Assembly (NCBI GenBank): GCA_963989245.1
Contig: OZ022345.1
Coordinates: 49,502,124-49,566,123, forward strand
Direction: 5' to 3'
DNA length: 64,000 bases
Source: Nansenia antarctica
Taxonomy: Eukaryota; Chordata; Actinopteri; Argentiniformes; Microstomatidae
Of the stretch, positions 11,091 to 21,005 are shown one piece after another (within the stretch, counting starts at the first letter, position 1; each line of letters starts with the position of its first letter). Position numbers and translations under genes: made by a program. Under the pieces are notes generated by a model. It did not search any database. It was not told the origin of the DNA and saw nothing but the letters and a program-made list of their open reading frames with translations.

Positions 11091-11335
11091 AATGGCCAAA
11101 CGGTTGGTAAAGAGAAAAGTTGATTCAGAATGCAGGGTTTTTAACCAACAGTGCACAAGTGATTATTATTGTTAAATGCAAAGAAAAGGCTCATCTGTCA
11201 AGAAGCGGTGTCTGTGTTCAAAGAATACAATCTGCGCCGACACCATGAAGCCCGCCACAAAGACAAGTATGCTAGTTTACAAGACCAAATGAGAGCAGAC
11301 AAGTGTCGAAGCTAAAATCAGCTCAGCAGAATACG
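11091..11335 (+). pseudogene. hAT transposase N-terminal fragment (BED-type region)
   Basis: Starts with ATG at 11,091 (MAKRLVKRKVDSECRVFN) and, after frame breaks, reads AVSVFKEYNLRRHHEARHKD and a KYASLQDQMRADK-like stretch. This matches the BED-finger end and following helix of GTF2IRD2/ZBED-type hAT transposases. The rest of the enzyme is absent, replaced by the inserted LINE sequences. The N-terminal C-x2-C half of the finger is frame-disrupted. Confidence 0.75.
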
Positions 11336-11361
11336 TTTGTACCCGAAACCCAGTTATACCA

Positions 11362-11590
11362 TTGATTGATTGATTGAAAACTTTATTAGAAGATTTGCAG
11401 AAGTAGGTACATGAAAGTACATATTACATACAAGGTCAACTAACAGGATAAAAACCCAAGAAAGCCACTGGCTTATTTCAATTGGGGTCCTTGATTCTCA
11501 ATTCATACAGACAAAAAAATAAATAAATAGTACTATCTACAAGATAATACAGACAAATAACTAGTACTATCTACAAGATAAATATACAGC
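11362..11590 (-). mobile_element. LINE 3'-tail fragment, minus strand
   Basis: The minus strand ends in 'aataaagttttcaatcaatc', a polyadenylation-like signal followed by a short (CAAT)n tail, the usual 3' end of a truncated non-LTR element. It also contains an imperfect direct repeat around 'actatctacaagataa' (near 11,531 and 11,567). I cannot name the family. The right boundary with the RLE LINE is not sharp. Confidence 0.55.
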
Positions 11591-14500
11591 CACAGACAGC
11601 AGTAGAGAGGAAGATGAATGGACGGAAGCCTCAAATCTTGTGGCCTAAAGCCTGCCAGAAAAAGGAGTGGGAAAACACCGACACAGACCTTGTCCATCTT
11701 CTAGAAGGTCTGAAAGGGGGCGTGGAACGAAAGCTGGACAAGATTGGAGAGATCATTTACAGCTATGGAGCAGAGAGATTTGGGGTGAAAAGTAAGAACC
11801 ATGGGACACAGAAGGAACCATCAGCCCATCTCAAGTCCAGGAGACAACAAGAGATTGAAAGACTTGTGAAAGAAAGAAGGTGCCTGAGAAAACAGTGGAA
11901 GAAGGCCACAGAAGTGGAAAGGAAAGGACTTGAGGCACTACAGGCCGACATCAAGCAGCGTCTTGCAACACTGCGAAGAGCAGAATGCTTGAGAAAGCAA
12001 CACAAGAAGAAAGAGCGAACGAGGACTGCCTTCTACAGAGATCCCTACAAGTTTGTCAAAGACCTCTTTGTCAAGGAGAAAACGGGGACCCTCAAAGTAC
12101 CCATAAGGGAACTAGAGGAGCACCTGAGGAAGACCTACTCCGACAACCAGAGGCATGTGCCAGCCAGCATTCCGGATGACATGCCACCAATCCAACCACC
12201 TGAGCACCAGATGGAAACAAGGCCCCCTACATGGAGCGAAGTTGAGAGCACAGTAAAACGGGCAAGAACAGCCTCAGCCCCTGGGCCCAACGGCGTTCCA
12301 TACAGGCTATATAAGAACAGTCCAGGCGTCTTGAAATACCTCTGGAAGCTAATGAAAGTGGCATGGGAAAAAGGAATCATACCAAAGGCATGGCGAAGGG
12401 CAGGAGGGATCCTGATTCCCAAAGAGAAGAATTCCTCAACCATCGACCAGTTCCGCCAGATCAGTCTACTGAATGTGGAAGGAAAGATTTTCTTCAGTGT
12501 TGTGGCCCAGAGGCTCTCAGTATTCTTGCAGAAGAACAACTTTGTCGACACCTCAGTGCAGAAGGCAGGGATAAGTGGATTCTCAGGATGCCTGGAACAC
12601 ACAAATGTCATCTGGCACCAGGTACAAACGGCCAAGAAGGAGAAGAAAGACCTGCATGTGGTTTTCTTAGATCTTGCCAATGCCTTCGGGTCAGTGCCTC
12701 ATGAGATTTTGTGGACAGCGTTCAACTTCTTCCAAGTCCCAGAGGGCATCACAAGGCTGGTCAAAGCCTACTTCCAGGACCTCCAGTTTTGTGTTACAGC
12801 ACAAGCCAGTACAACTGCATGGCAGCACCTCGAGATAGGCATAATGGTGGGCTGCACCATCTCTCCACTGGCGTTTACCATGGCAATGGAGCTCATTATT
12901 CGAGCATCCCGATGGGTCGTTGGAGGGGAACGGTTGAAGAGTGGGCTGCGTCTTCCTCCAATCAGGGCGTACATGGATGACATGACGACAATAACAACAA
13001 CAAACGCATGCACCAAACGCCTGCTGGATAAACTCCAGGGAAACATCAAATGGGCACGAATGGAGATTAAACCCAGCAAGTCCCGCAGTATCTCCATTGT
13101 CAAAGGCAAGCTCGCCAATGAGAGGTTCCACGTCAACAACGAGCCATACCAACAGTTCTGGAGAAGCCTATCAAAAGCCTTGGCCGCTGGTATAGCGCAG
13201 AACTCAAAGACTCGAAGCAGGTGGAACAACTCAGGCAGGATACAATCAGTGGCCTCAAGCAGATCAACAACACTGCTCTCCCTGGGAAGCTGAAGCTGTG
13301 GTGCTTTCAGTTTGGGCTGCTGCCCCGTCTCATGTGGCCAATTTCCATCTACGAGGTCACACTATCCCATGCCAACCGGCTGGAGAGACTGGTGAATGCA
13401 CAAGTGAGGAAGTGGCTTGGACTGCCGAGAGGCCTTAGCAGCATAGGCCTGTATGGCAACGGAGCCCTCTCCCTACCAATCTCAAGCCTGGTGGAGGAGT
13501 ACAAATGTGCCAAATCAAGGCTGGAAATGACTCTCACAGAATCCCGGGATCCATTCGTCAGAGGTGCTGCTCCGATCCTAGCAACGGGGAGGAAATGGAA
13601 GCCATCTGCAGCAGTTGCGGTGGCAAAGACCGCCCTCAGACACCGGGATATAGTGGGGCATGTCCAACATGGCAGAGGGGGCCTTGGTTTGGAAACAACA
13701 ACACCCACATGGCAAAAGGCTACTCCAACCGAACGGCGGAAGATGGTGGTTGAGGAGGTGCGCCACCAGGAGGAAGCAGCCAGGTGCGCCAAGGCAGTCT
13801 CCCAAGCCCAGCAAGGCCGCTGGATGAAGTGGGAGAGCGTGGAGAGGAGGAAAATCACGTGGAACGAGCTGTGGAGCATGGAGTCTAATAGGCTAAGTTT
13901 CATCATCAGAGCCACATATGATGTCCTGCCCTCTCCTACCAACCTACATCTCTGGTATGGAGAGGACCCAGCCTGTCTCCAGTGTGCAGCCCCAGCAAGC
14001 CTCAAACACATCTTGGTGGGTTGCAAGACCAGTCTAACTCAAGGAAGATACACCTGGCGCCACAACCAAGTGCTAAAGTGCTTGGCTGCCGAACTTGAGC
14101 ACAAGAGGGTAACCACCAACGCCATGCCTCTAAATGCTCAGACTACCTTTCCACGGAAAACAATCTTCATCCGGGAAGGGGAGAAACAGCGGACCAAGCC
14201 ATCACCTCCAGACTCAGGCCCACTGAACGCAGCCCGGGATTGGGAAATGCGGGTAGACCTCAGCCAGAGGCTCACCTTCCCACCCGAAATTGCAGCGACC
14301 AACCTGCGCCCAGACCTAGTCCTCTGGTCCAAGTCCTGCCGGCGTGTCTTCATCGTAGAACTGACGGTCCCATGGGAGGAGGCCATCGATGAGGCATTCG
14401 AACGGAAGAGGCTGCGGTATGCCAACTTAGCAGTCGAAGCAGAGGGGCGGGGCTGGAACGTGAAGGTGTGGCCAGTGGAGGTGGGCTGCAGAGGCTTTGT

Positions 14501-15045
14501 AGCCAGCTCCACCACAAGGCTCCTGAGGGCAGTAGGGATCAAAGGACAGGCCCAACGGAAGGCAATTAAAGAACTGTCCACTGCAGCAGAACGGAGCAGT
14601 CACTGGTTGTGGCTGAAACGTAGGGACCCAGCATGGGCTCCCAAATGACCACGTGGTGCCACCGTGCGACGCACACCCAGGCCTGATCAGCCTGTGGTGG
14701 GCCAACCTCGGCAGAGGGTGTCTTGTGATAAATGGCCGAAACACCCAATGAGGTCGGGGACCACAACTGAAGATGTGTCGTACTGGTGGCACCACGTGAT
14801 CATTGCCAAATTCCCCTCCACCCAAGAGGACATCTCCAGCTCCACTCAGTCAATTGTTGTGCTAATTATTTAGGGATTTTAACATCTAGTCCTATTAAGA
14901 ATCCATCCATCATGGGAGTCATCCGTTCGGGCCAGTGCTGATGAGTTTGTCAATAAATGTATGAATGTGGTCGCGGAGGAGGTGTGTCCCGCGGTGAGTC
15001 TGTCTGCAAGTAGGCACCAGATGAATTGAAACAATGGGGGATTAG
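11590..15045 (+). mobile_element. RLE-type non-LTR retrotransposon (HERO/R2/NeSL group)
   Basis: A 5'-truncated LINE with one long ORF encoding reverse transcriptase followed by a CCHC knuckle and a restriction-like endonuclease. That order defines the early-branching R2/NeSL/HERO group. HERO is my best guess for the clade from the overall protein. About 390 bp of 3' UTR follow the stop at 14,648. The 3' end is placed just before the MITE at 15,054. No target duplication was recognised. Confidence 0.75.
11614..14648 (+). pseudogene. RT plus restriction-like endonuclease ORF with one frameshift
   Basis: ATG at 11,614, with stop codons upstream in frame. A basic, coiled region (RRQQEIERLVKERRCLRKQW) leads into RT motifs: APGPNGVPYRLYKN, FLDLANAFGSVPHE and the active-site box AYMDDM. 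A one-base loss near 13,148 shifts the frame (11,614-13,293 continues as the frame ending at 14,648). The second part has a CLQC-x7-H-x4-C knuckle, then the endonuclease core with RPDLVLW and VFIVELTVPWEE, and ends LWLKRRDPAW. At about 1,010 residues it is nearly complete apart from its N-terminus, and it is otherwise well preserved. Confidence 0.85.
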
Positions 15046-15053
15046 ATAATGTA

Positions 15054-15191
15054 CCGTATTTTCCGGACTATATGTCGCACCCGAGTATAAGTCGCAGCAG
15101 GCCAAAAATGGGTCATGAAGAGGAAAAAACCACATATAAGTCGCACTGGACTATAAGTCGCATGGTTCAAGGGAACGGGCTTGGCGGAATC

Positions 15192-15229
<38 letters not shown>

Positions 15230-16124
15230 TGGCACTGTGAAGAGACATGAGAGGATTTGTAAGCCCAGGAAGGACATAATTCACGTTAAAACTTCTTCTG
15301 AAAGGTTAGAAATACTTAAATTATCGAGTGTAAAGCCAGGGCTAGCTAGCGCGTTGCTAACGAAGGTTAGCAAAATGGCGTCGCGGGAGCAAGCAAACAG
15401 GATGGAACAGCCTCTGAAAGGTAATAAATGACTTTAATATCGTGTATAACGTTCATAATAGCGTGTATAACGTTCATAATATAGAGCTTAATGTCCACAT
15501 TGTCGAGTGTAACGACTATTTATCGTGTATAAGGCCATGACAAAGATAGCTTGGTGAAAAACGGAAGTAGTTAGGATGAAGGGCGGCCTACAAACAATGC
15601 AACATTGAACAGCCTCTGAAAGGTAATAAATGACTTTAATATCGTGTATAACGTTCATAATATCGTGTATAAGGTCCATAATATCATGTTTAATGTCCAC
15701 ATTGTCGTGTGTAATGTCCACATTGTCGAGTATAATGGCTATTCTATCGCGTATGTGGCGCTAGCGGAAGTAGCAAAATAGCCTCGCGGGGGTAACTTAG
15801 CAACATAGAACAGTCTCTGGAAGGAATAAATGACTTTAATATCGTTTATAACGTCCATAACATTGTGTATAAGGTCCATAACATCATGTTTAATGTCCAC
15901 ATTGTCGTGTTTAATGTCCACATTGTCAAGTATAATGGCTATTCTATCGTGTATGAGGCGCTAGCGGAAGTTACTCCTTGGTTCATGTCAGTCAGAGATT
16001 ACCGTATGTCAGTTCATGTCAGTCAGAGATTATGAATTATTGATATATAAGTCGCACCTGACTATAAGTCGCAGGACCAGCCAAAGTATGAAAAAAACCG
16101 CGACTTATAGTCCGGAAAATACGG
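15054..16124. mobile_element. TA-flanked MITE with long tandem repeats inside (1,071 bp)
   Basis: Terminal inverted repeats ccgtattttccggactat and its complement close the element, with TA on both sides (15,052-15,053 and 16,125-16,126). Sub-terminal copies of 'ataagtcgca' occur several times at both ends. This is a widespread vertebrate MITE terminus. The TA target suggests the Tc1/mariner superfamily. No transposase is present. Confidence 0.85.
15405..15975 (+). repeat. Three ~201-bp tandem units inside the MITE
   Basis: 'gaacag(c/t)ctctg' begins units at 15,405, 15,607 and 15,808 (spacing 202 and 201). Each unit contains several imperfect 'atcgtgtataa(c/g)gt(t/c)cataat' sub-repeats of about 20 bp and ends near 'gcgctagcggaag(t)'. 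Units differ by substitutions and small indels. Confidence 0.85.
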
Positions 16125-16126
16125 TA

Positions 16127-16941
16127 GATGCCCAGCTGCAGGAGAAAACTAAATAATTTTACCGATATGTTCATGATCTGTGTCAAGCAGCGTTTTTTCT
16201 GCATAGAGAATTATGAGGCGGCCGCCTCCGTCATATTTCTAGCCGCCTCCAGCTCTCAACAAAACTCTGACGGTCGTATTTTCTACAAGCGCTGCACTCG
16301 GTGGATTTGTCATTTCTAACTGCAATTGCGGCATTGCGCCGACGTGGTGGTGAGGGCGCTGTTTTGCAGTTAGCTTTCGTGTTTGCTAACGAAATAGCTG
16401 ATAGTTGATGTTGACTGCTCAAGGAGAATACATATTTGAAAGTACAGAATGCCTGAGAGCCTTATATTGCATTATATTACATTACATTTTGAATTATCCT
16501 CTGGTGCCTGAATATTGTGTTTTCCTTTACATAAATAATGACATTTCCACCATAAATTGATGCAGAAAGGGCACAAATTGGTGCATCTAAATTCACCAGA
16601 ATGAAATAAATGAAGTGTTTGATGTTTAAGGACCCCCAGACAGCCCTGCTTCATGGGTCCCCCAGTGTATGATGAGGGTCCTCCCTCATGTATCAGACTG
16701 TAAAACTGATTATATTTCATTGACATATCACTATAGGTATAAATTCCATCCAAATTCAACTGTTTAGACTTTGTTTGCATCCACCAGTGCTCTCCTGCGC
16801 GCAATTGCTTTGCGCAACCGCCTCTATTTCACACCGTTCCACTCTGTTCCATATTATTTTATGTTAGAGACCGACCCAGGCCCCCCATCACAGAAAGGGA
16901 AAATGATGTGGCCCTCACAGAAAAAAGTTTGGGGACCCCTG
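16127..16941. other. Right-hand remnant of hAT element 2, non-coding
   Basis: Between the MITE and the hAT right terminus lies sequence with no recognisable protein. It includes GC-rich 'ggcggccgcctcc' around 16,215 and AT-rich DNA up to 16,830. It ends with 'ggccctcacagaaaaaagtttggggacccctg', the hAT terminus. Some of it could be a further small insertion. Confidence 0.5.
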
Positions 16942-16949
16942 TGATAGAG

Positions 16950-18578
16950 TATATCGAAGCCAAGGAGTCCGGGAAACGCTCAGCATCGCGCCTACTCGAC
17001 CCTCAGAGCACAGATATGATCAGTAGTTCATATAGGCGAGGGAAACAGCAGGACCTTCGCACCAAAGGGGCCGCCAGGTTGGAGACACCGAAGGCCAAGC
17101 CTGACGGAGCATGCGTTTACTGCGGCGGGATGGGCCACGGAAAAACGCCCATATGGCGCACCAGACGTGACGAGTGCCCCGGCTATGGCAAGACGTGCCG
17201 GAAATGTAGCCGCCAAAATCACCTCGAGAAGGTCTGCCTGGGTAGCCGGCCGGCCAAACCCCCACCTGAGAAGACAGATGTGGTGGGCGACGAGCAGGCG
17301 GCAGCCTTCGTCGAGCTGTGCACGCTCACCGTGGCCAGCGCGGGTGACAAGCTACACACACTTCCCCTCGCTCACCGCCTATACGACGATATGTGTGACA
17401 AGTGGATGAAGCGTACATCCAACCCGCAGCCTTACATCAACCTCTCCCTCACCGTCGAACGTGAGTATTACAGAGCACTGGGATTTGACCTCCTGAAACG
17501 CACCCGCGCAGTGACCCTGCCTGCCATAGCCGACACGGGCTGCCAGAGCTGCCTGATCGGTATCAAGGTCGCCCAACAAATGGGGTTGAGTACGGAGGAC
17601 CTCATTCCCGTATCCATGACCATGAGGGCGGCGAACAACGAGGGAATTCGAATTCTTGGTGCCGCGGTGGTCAGGTTCGCCGGTGACAGCAACGACGCTC
17701 GGAGGTTGGAGACACGCCAAATTGCATACGTGACGGACACTTCAGACCGCATATTCCTCTCCCACTCAGCCTGCGTGGATCTGGGCATGATCTCGGACAG
17801 GTTCCCAACACTTGGGGAGGTGAATCTGGCGGCCTCAGAACTATGTGACTGCCCACGGCGTGCAGAGCCGCCAGCCAAGTCAACCACGCTCCCCATGCCG
17901 GCGACCGAAGCTAACAGGGATGCTCTACGCGAGCACTTACTCAAAACGTACGCCCACCAGCCCCTACCAAGGATGTCAGGCCCGCCACTCCGTCTCATGC
18001 TTGATGAGAATGCGACACCAGTTGCCCATCACACCCCCATCCCCATGGCCATACACTGGCAGGATGAGGTGAAGGCAGGCCTCGACCAGGACGTTCGCCT
18101 TGGCGTGTTAGAGGAGGTACCCGTCGGTACACCGGTGACGTGGTGTCACCGCATGGTGATCTGTGCGAAGAAGAACGGCAAACCACGCCGCACAGTCGAC
18201 TTCCAAGCACTCAACAAGCATGCGTTCTGCGAAACCCACCACACACAGTCCCCTTTCCACCAGGCGAGACGTGTACCCAGCGGGAAACGCAAGACTGTGT
18301 TCGACGCGTGGAACGGTTATCACAGCGTCCCACTGCACGACGATGACCGCCACAAGACGACATTCATCACTCCATGGGGGCGCTACCGGTACCGCTCAGC
18401 CCCGCAAGGGTATATGGCGTCGGGAGACGGTTACTCACGAAGGTATGACGAAGTGGTTGCAGACATCGGCAGCAAGACCAAATGCGTGGATGACACACTG
18501 CTGTGGGCTGACACGATCGAGGAGAGTTACTTCCAGGCAATACAATGGCTGGATGTATACGGCCGGAACGGAATTTGA
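16950..18578 (+). pseudogene. Gypsy gag C-terminus, protease and truncated reverse transcriptase
   Basis: Resumes the gag frame after hAT element 2. It has two Cys/His knuckles (CVYCGGMGH... and CRKCSRQNHLEKVC). The retropepsin domain has the active site IADTGCQS, and a Gypsy RT follows (RMVICAKKNGKPRRTVDFQ, FDAWNGYHSVPLHDDDRHKT, APQGY, and KCVDDT as the catalytic DD box). The ORF stops at 18,578 shortly after the DD box, 80 bp before the 3' LTR. The RT thumb, RNase H and integrase are therefore missing. There are no internal stops or frameshifts. Confidence 0.87.
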
Positions 18579-18658
18579 GACACTTGAGTTATTCTCTTCT
18601 TATAGGCTTGTTGTTGTTTCAGCCTTTATTGTAGTCGTGTTAAAGGCTCGGGGGGAGA

Positions 18659-18836
18659 TAGGGAATATTGCACTACGGTCATATGTTTAGGTGCACGCAC
18701 CGGAAAGGGAATTAGATAGACTACTGTTCTAATGTTTACACCTGCATTCGCCCTGCTCAGGACTTGTTTAATTATTGTCATTTCGCAGAGTCATTTCATT
18801 AAAGCAAATGAACAAATGGAATATTGTTCTTATTTA
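18659..18836 (+). repeat. 3' LTR of Gypsy-type element
   Basis: 178 bp, identical by eye to 8,057-8,234. It is preceded by the purine tract cggggggaga and followed by AGGTC, the copy of the 5' flanking target site. After it the sequence continues as 'cattcccacatg', which rejoins the inverted repeat broken at 8,056. Confidence 0.93.
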
Positions 18837-18841
18837 AGGTC

Positions 18842-20034
18842 CATTCCCACATGAGGGAGGACCTTCTCATGAAACGGTGTCACAAATATGCTTTTTATAA
18901 AGGACTGCATGCGAGGACCTGTGTCTCATAGGCCCTTCTTTGAAAACTGGAAGCAATCAACCATCAAAAGTGCACTTGCATATTATGTTACTGATTAATA
19001 ACCCAACATCTCAACAGTTTATCTATACAAAACCGAGTGCTAACCAAGCCATCCTCATGGCAGAGATTGGAATTACACTCACACAAAAGTCCAACGAGCT
19101 CCATCTTGGAAGCCAACATTACTATGAAGACAATGAGCAAGTTCTCCATGTGCCAGAGTGCCATTTACAGTAGGTCTCTGTGTTCTACAAACATGCTCAA
19201 CAGCACATTCACCAGTGATTATTCATGTCATTCTTCAAAGGTCCTTGAGAGGATTTTGATGCAGCAGTTACTCACACTCCCGCATTAATTCAAGCTTGGT
19301 TAAGATTGTGCCATCTGGGCCCTTGTACTTCGCGATTAATGTGATGCGGACTTGATTCATATGTGCTGTTGGAGTTCAATAAACAAGGATTTCAGAGTTA
19401 AATGGCACATCCAAATGCTGGGGATGAACTCATTTAGGATATCTAATTTGTGTACTTGGTAATAAAGCCCACTCGTAATTGCTTACTATAATCATCTCCT
19501 AGATACACAAATATGGGGATTTTGTGATTAACATAATGTGCCTCGTTTGGAGAGAAATTAATCTTACAAATGTAAGATGTCTCCGGACATAATTAATACG
19601 ATTCTTTATTTGCTCTAAGTTTACTTATTCCTCGTAGAACAAGCTTAGCATTTGTAAATGAAAAAGAAAAACTTTTCATTGTTGCTAATGAACACACATA
19701 AAGGAATTATTCCCCTTGAAAAATGTTGTCGTATTTTTCATTTCAACAACATGATATGCACTAATATAACCTTGATCATGAAACCGCCAATAACAAACTT
19801 GTTAATCTCTCTCTAAGACCCACTTTCTTTCTCTCCACCCCTCCTTTACCCATGTGCTTCATTTCACATTCTATCAGGTTGAGGGGTTGCCTCCTGTCTA
19901 TGAGCAAGGCCTACTGTATTATTGACTCACAGCACAGTAGCGCCACACAACAGTGACCTCTACAGGGATTACAGATAACATCAGGCTCACAGCAGCAGAC
20001 AGTAAGATACCTACCTCCCAGAATAGAGGCACAT
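18842..20034. other. No gene recognised
   Basis: AT-rich unique-looking DNA without a supportable ORF, transposon terminus or simple repeat. Short ORFs here (60-83 codons) show no family resemblance. Confidence 0.5.
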
Positions 20035-20284
20035 TTAAAGGGAACCCTGGTCATTAAGACATGTAGGCCTTAATACGCTCTAATTGCCATCTCCTACTAA
20101 AATATGTTGGTAGAAAGACATGAAATATGTTCATTATGTTAAAAATCCTCAATCTGTAATACATATTTTTACCCATGTAGGTTGCCATATTACTGCAGTC
20201 ACGCAGTAGTGACATCACAGGGTTGCAACTTTTATTGCTGGTATCTTTCCTGACCTGCAGTGGATATAACGTGCCACATATACA

Positions 20285-20770
20285 ATGCCACATTGTATTG
20301 CGTTTGGTTGTAGCTATCAGGCGAAAGGGAACAAGGGGAGTGATATAAGTGTGCACAGCTTTCCTACCGATAAGAAGAGGAGAAAGCAGTGGGAAGATGC
20401 ATGTGGACGACCCCAACTGCCTAAAGATGCGCGTCTTTGTTTCCGCCACTTTTCCGAAGATGCATTTGAGGCATTTAATCGACCAACGCTAATGAAAGAG
20501 CTCACAGGTGCCGTTAGCTGTAAGCGAAGACTTAAATCAAATTCTGTGCCTACAATTTTCCCCCACAAGGAGTCTAAACGGCTTCGGGTAGCGAGTGAAG
20601 AACGCGTCAGGAAACAGCTAAGACAGGATACTCTGGATGCTCTCTTGCTAGGAGGATGTAGCAGCACTAACGCAACACCACCAGTAGACACTACCCTGAC
20701 CATGGAGGAGCCTGATAGTCCGCCAGGTCAGCACTCCGTAAGTGTGCAGTGTTCTCCAACTTTAATGTAG
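20285..20770 (+). CDS. THAP-domain protein, truncated transposase of the Kolobok-like element
   Basis: 161 codons starting MPHCIAFGC. It shows the THAP (C2CH) zinc finger: Cys pair CIAFGC, a conserved FP and W (SFPTDKKRRKQW), LCFRHF supplying the Cys and His, and a closing VPTIFP. A basic stretch (KESKRLR) and a short possible coiled region follow. THAP domains bind DNA in the major and minor grooves, here presumably the element's own ends. After the stop, a continuation resembling VATQTDTDMSDAAVQ is visible in another frame, so the stop probably reflects a frameshift. The catalytic domain is missing. Confidence 0.75.
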   Translation: MPHCIAFGCSYQAKGNKGSDISVHSFPTDKKRRKQWEDACGRPQLPKDARLCFRHFSEDAFEAFNRPTLMKELTGAVSCKRRLKSNSVPTIFPHKESKRLRVASEERVRKQLRQDTLDALLLGGCSSTNATPPVDTTLTMEEPDSPPGQHSVSVQCSPTLM

Positions 20771-20896
20771 CAACTCAGACGGATACAGACATGTCAGATG
20801 CAGCAGTACAGAGGCCAGCTGATGTGCGTGGTCCGGTAATTTTGGACCATGTTAATGCATGTAAACAACAACACCAGCGATTATGGACCTCCTCAC

Positions 20897-21005
20897 CTCT
20901 CTGATCGTCTTCATTTTGATCGATATTTTGGGTAATGTCTTCCCTGCTGTCCTCCTCGCTTAAGTTGCGCTCGGGTTCAAATTGAAAAGGCTGGACAGAA
21001 AACAT
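20897..21005 (-). pseudogene. Possible first exon of a second, divergent ORF in the Kolobok-like element
   Basis: On the minus strand, ATG at 21,005-21,003 begins MFSVQPFQFEPERNLSEEDS, followed by an acidic tail, and runs into a good splice donor (ag|gtgagg, intron from 20,896). The xxQPFxFEPE start resembles the head of P2X7-type intracellular-domain proteins that are frequent in fish genomes. No downstream exon lies inside the element, so it is at best a fragment. Confidence 0.35.

Larger units (their letters stand above)
10744..16941 (+). mobile_element. hAT element 2 (6.2 kb) inside Gypsy gag, itself loaded with other elements
   Basis: Perfect 8-bp duplication TGATAGAG at 10,736-10,743 and 16,942-16,949. 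Inverted termini: left CAGGGGTCCCCAAACTAC, and the right end reads CAGGGGTCCCCAAACTTT on the other strand. Sub-terminal 'cggcccgcgggcc' is typical of Charlie/GTF2IRD2-type hATs. About 620 bp at the left and about 800 bp at the right look like original hAT sequence. Between them lie a LINE tail, an RLE-type LINE and a TA-flanked MITE. Only an N-terminal transposase fragment survives. Confidence 0.92.
8057..18836 (+). mobile_element. Gypsy-type LTR retrotransposon composite carrying two nested hAT elements
   Basis: Bounded by two identical 178-bp direct repeats (8,057-8,234 and 18,659-18,836) and a 5-bp target duplication AGGTC (8,052-8,056 and 18,837-18,841). A purine-rich tract, cggggggaga, lies just before the downstream repeat, as expected of a polypurine tract. 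Subtracting the two hAT insertions leaves about 2.96 kb: leader, gag, zinc knuckles, protease and part of the RT. The rest of RT, RNase H and integrase is deleted, so this copy is non-autonomous. The repeats start TAGG and end TTTA rather than TG...CA. I saw no clear tRNA primer site after 8,234. Confidence 0.9.

Noticed and set aside
13349..14581. Minus-strand ORFs of 147-225 codons
   Set aside because: They are antisense to the RLE LINE ORF, which carries all the recognisable domains.
20285..20770. Host THAP gene
   Set aside because: It lies inside long TIRs with TTAA flanks and ends in a frameshift, so it is part of a transposon. Domestication is not supported.
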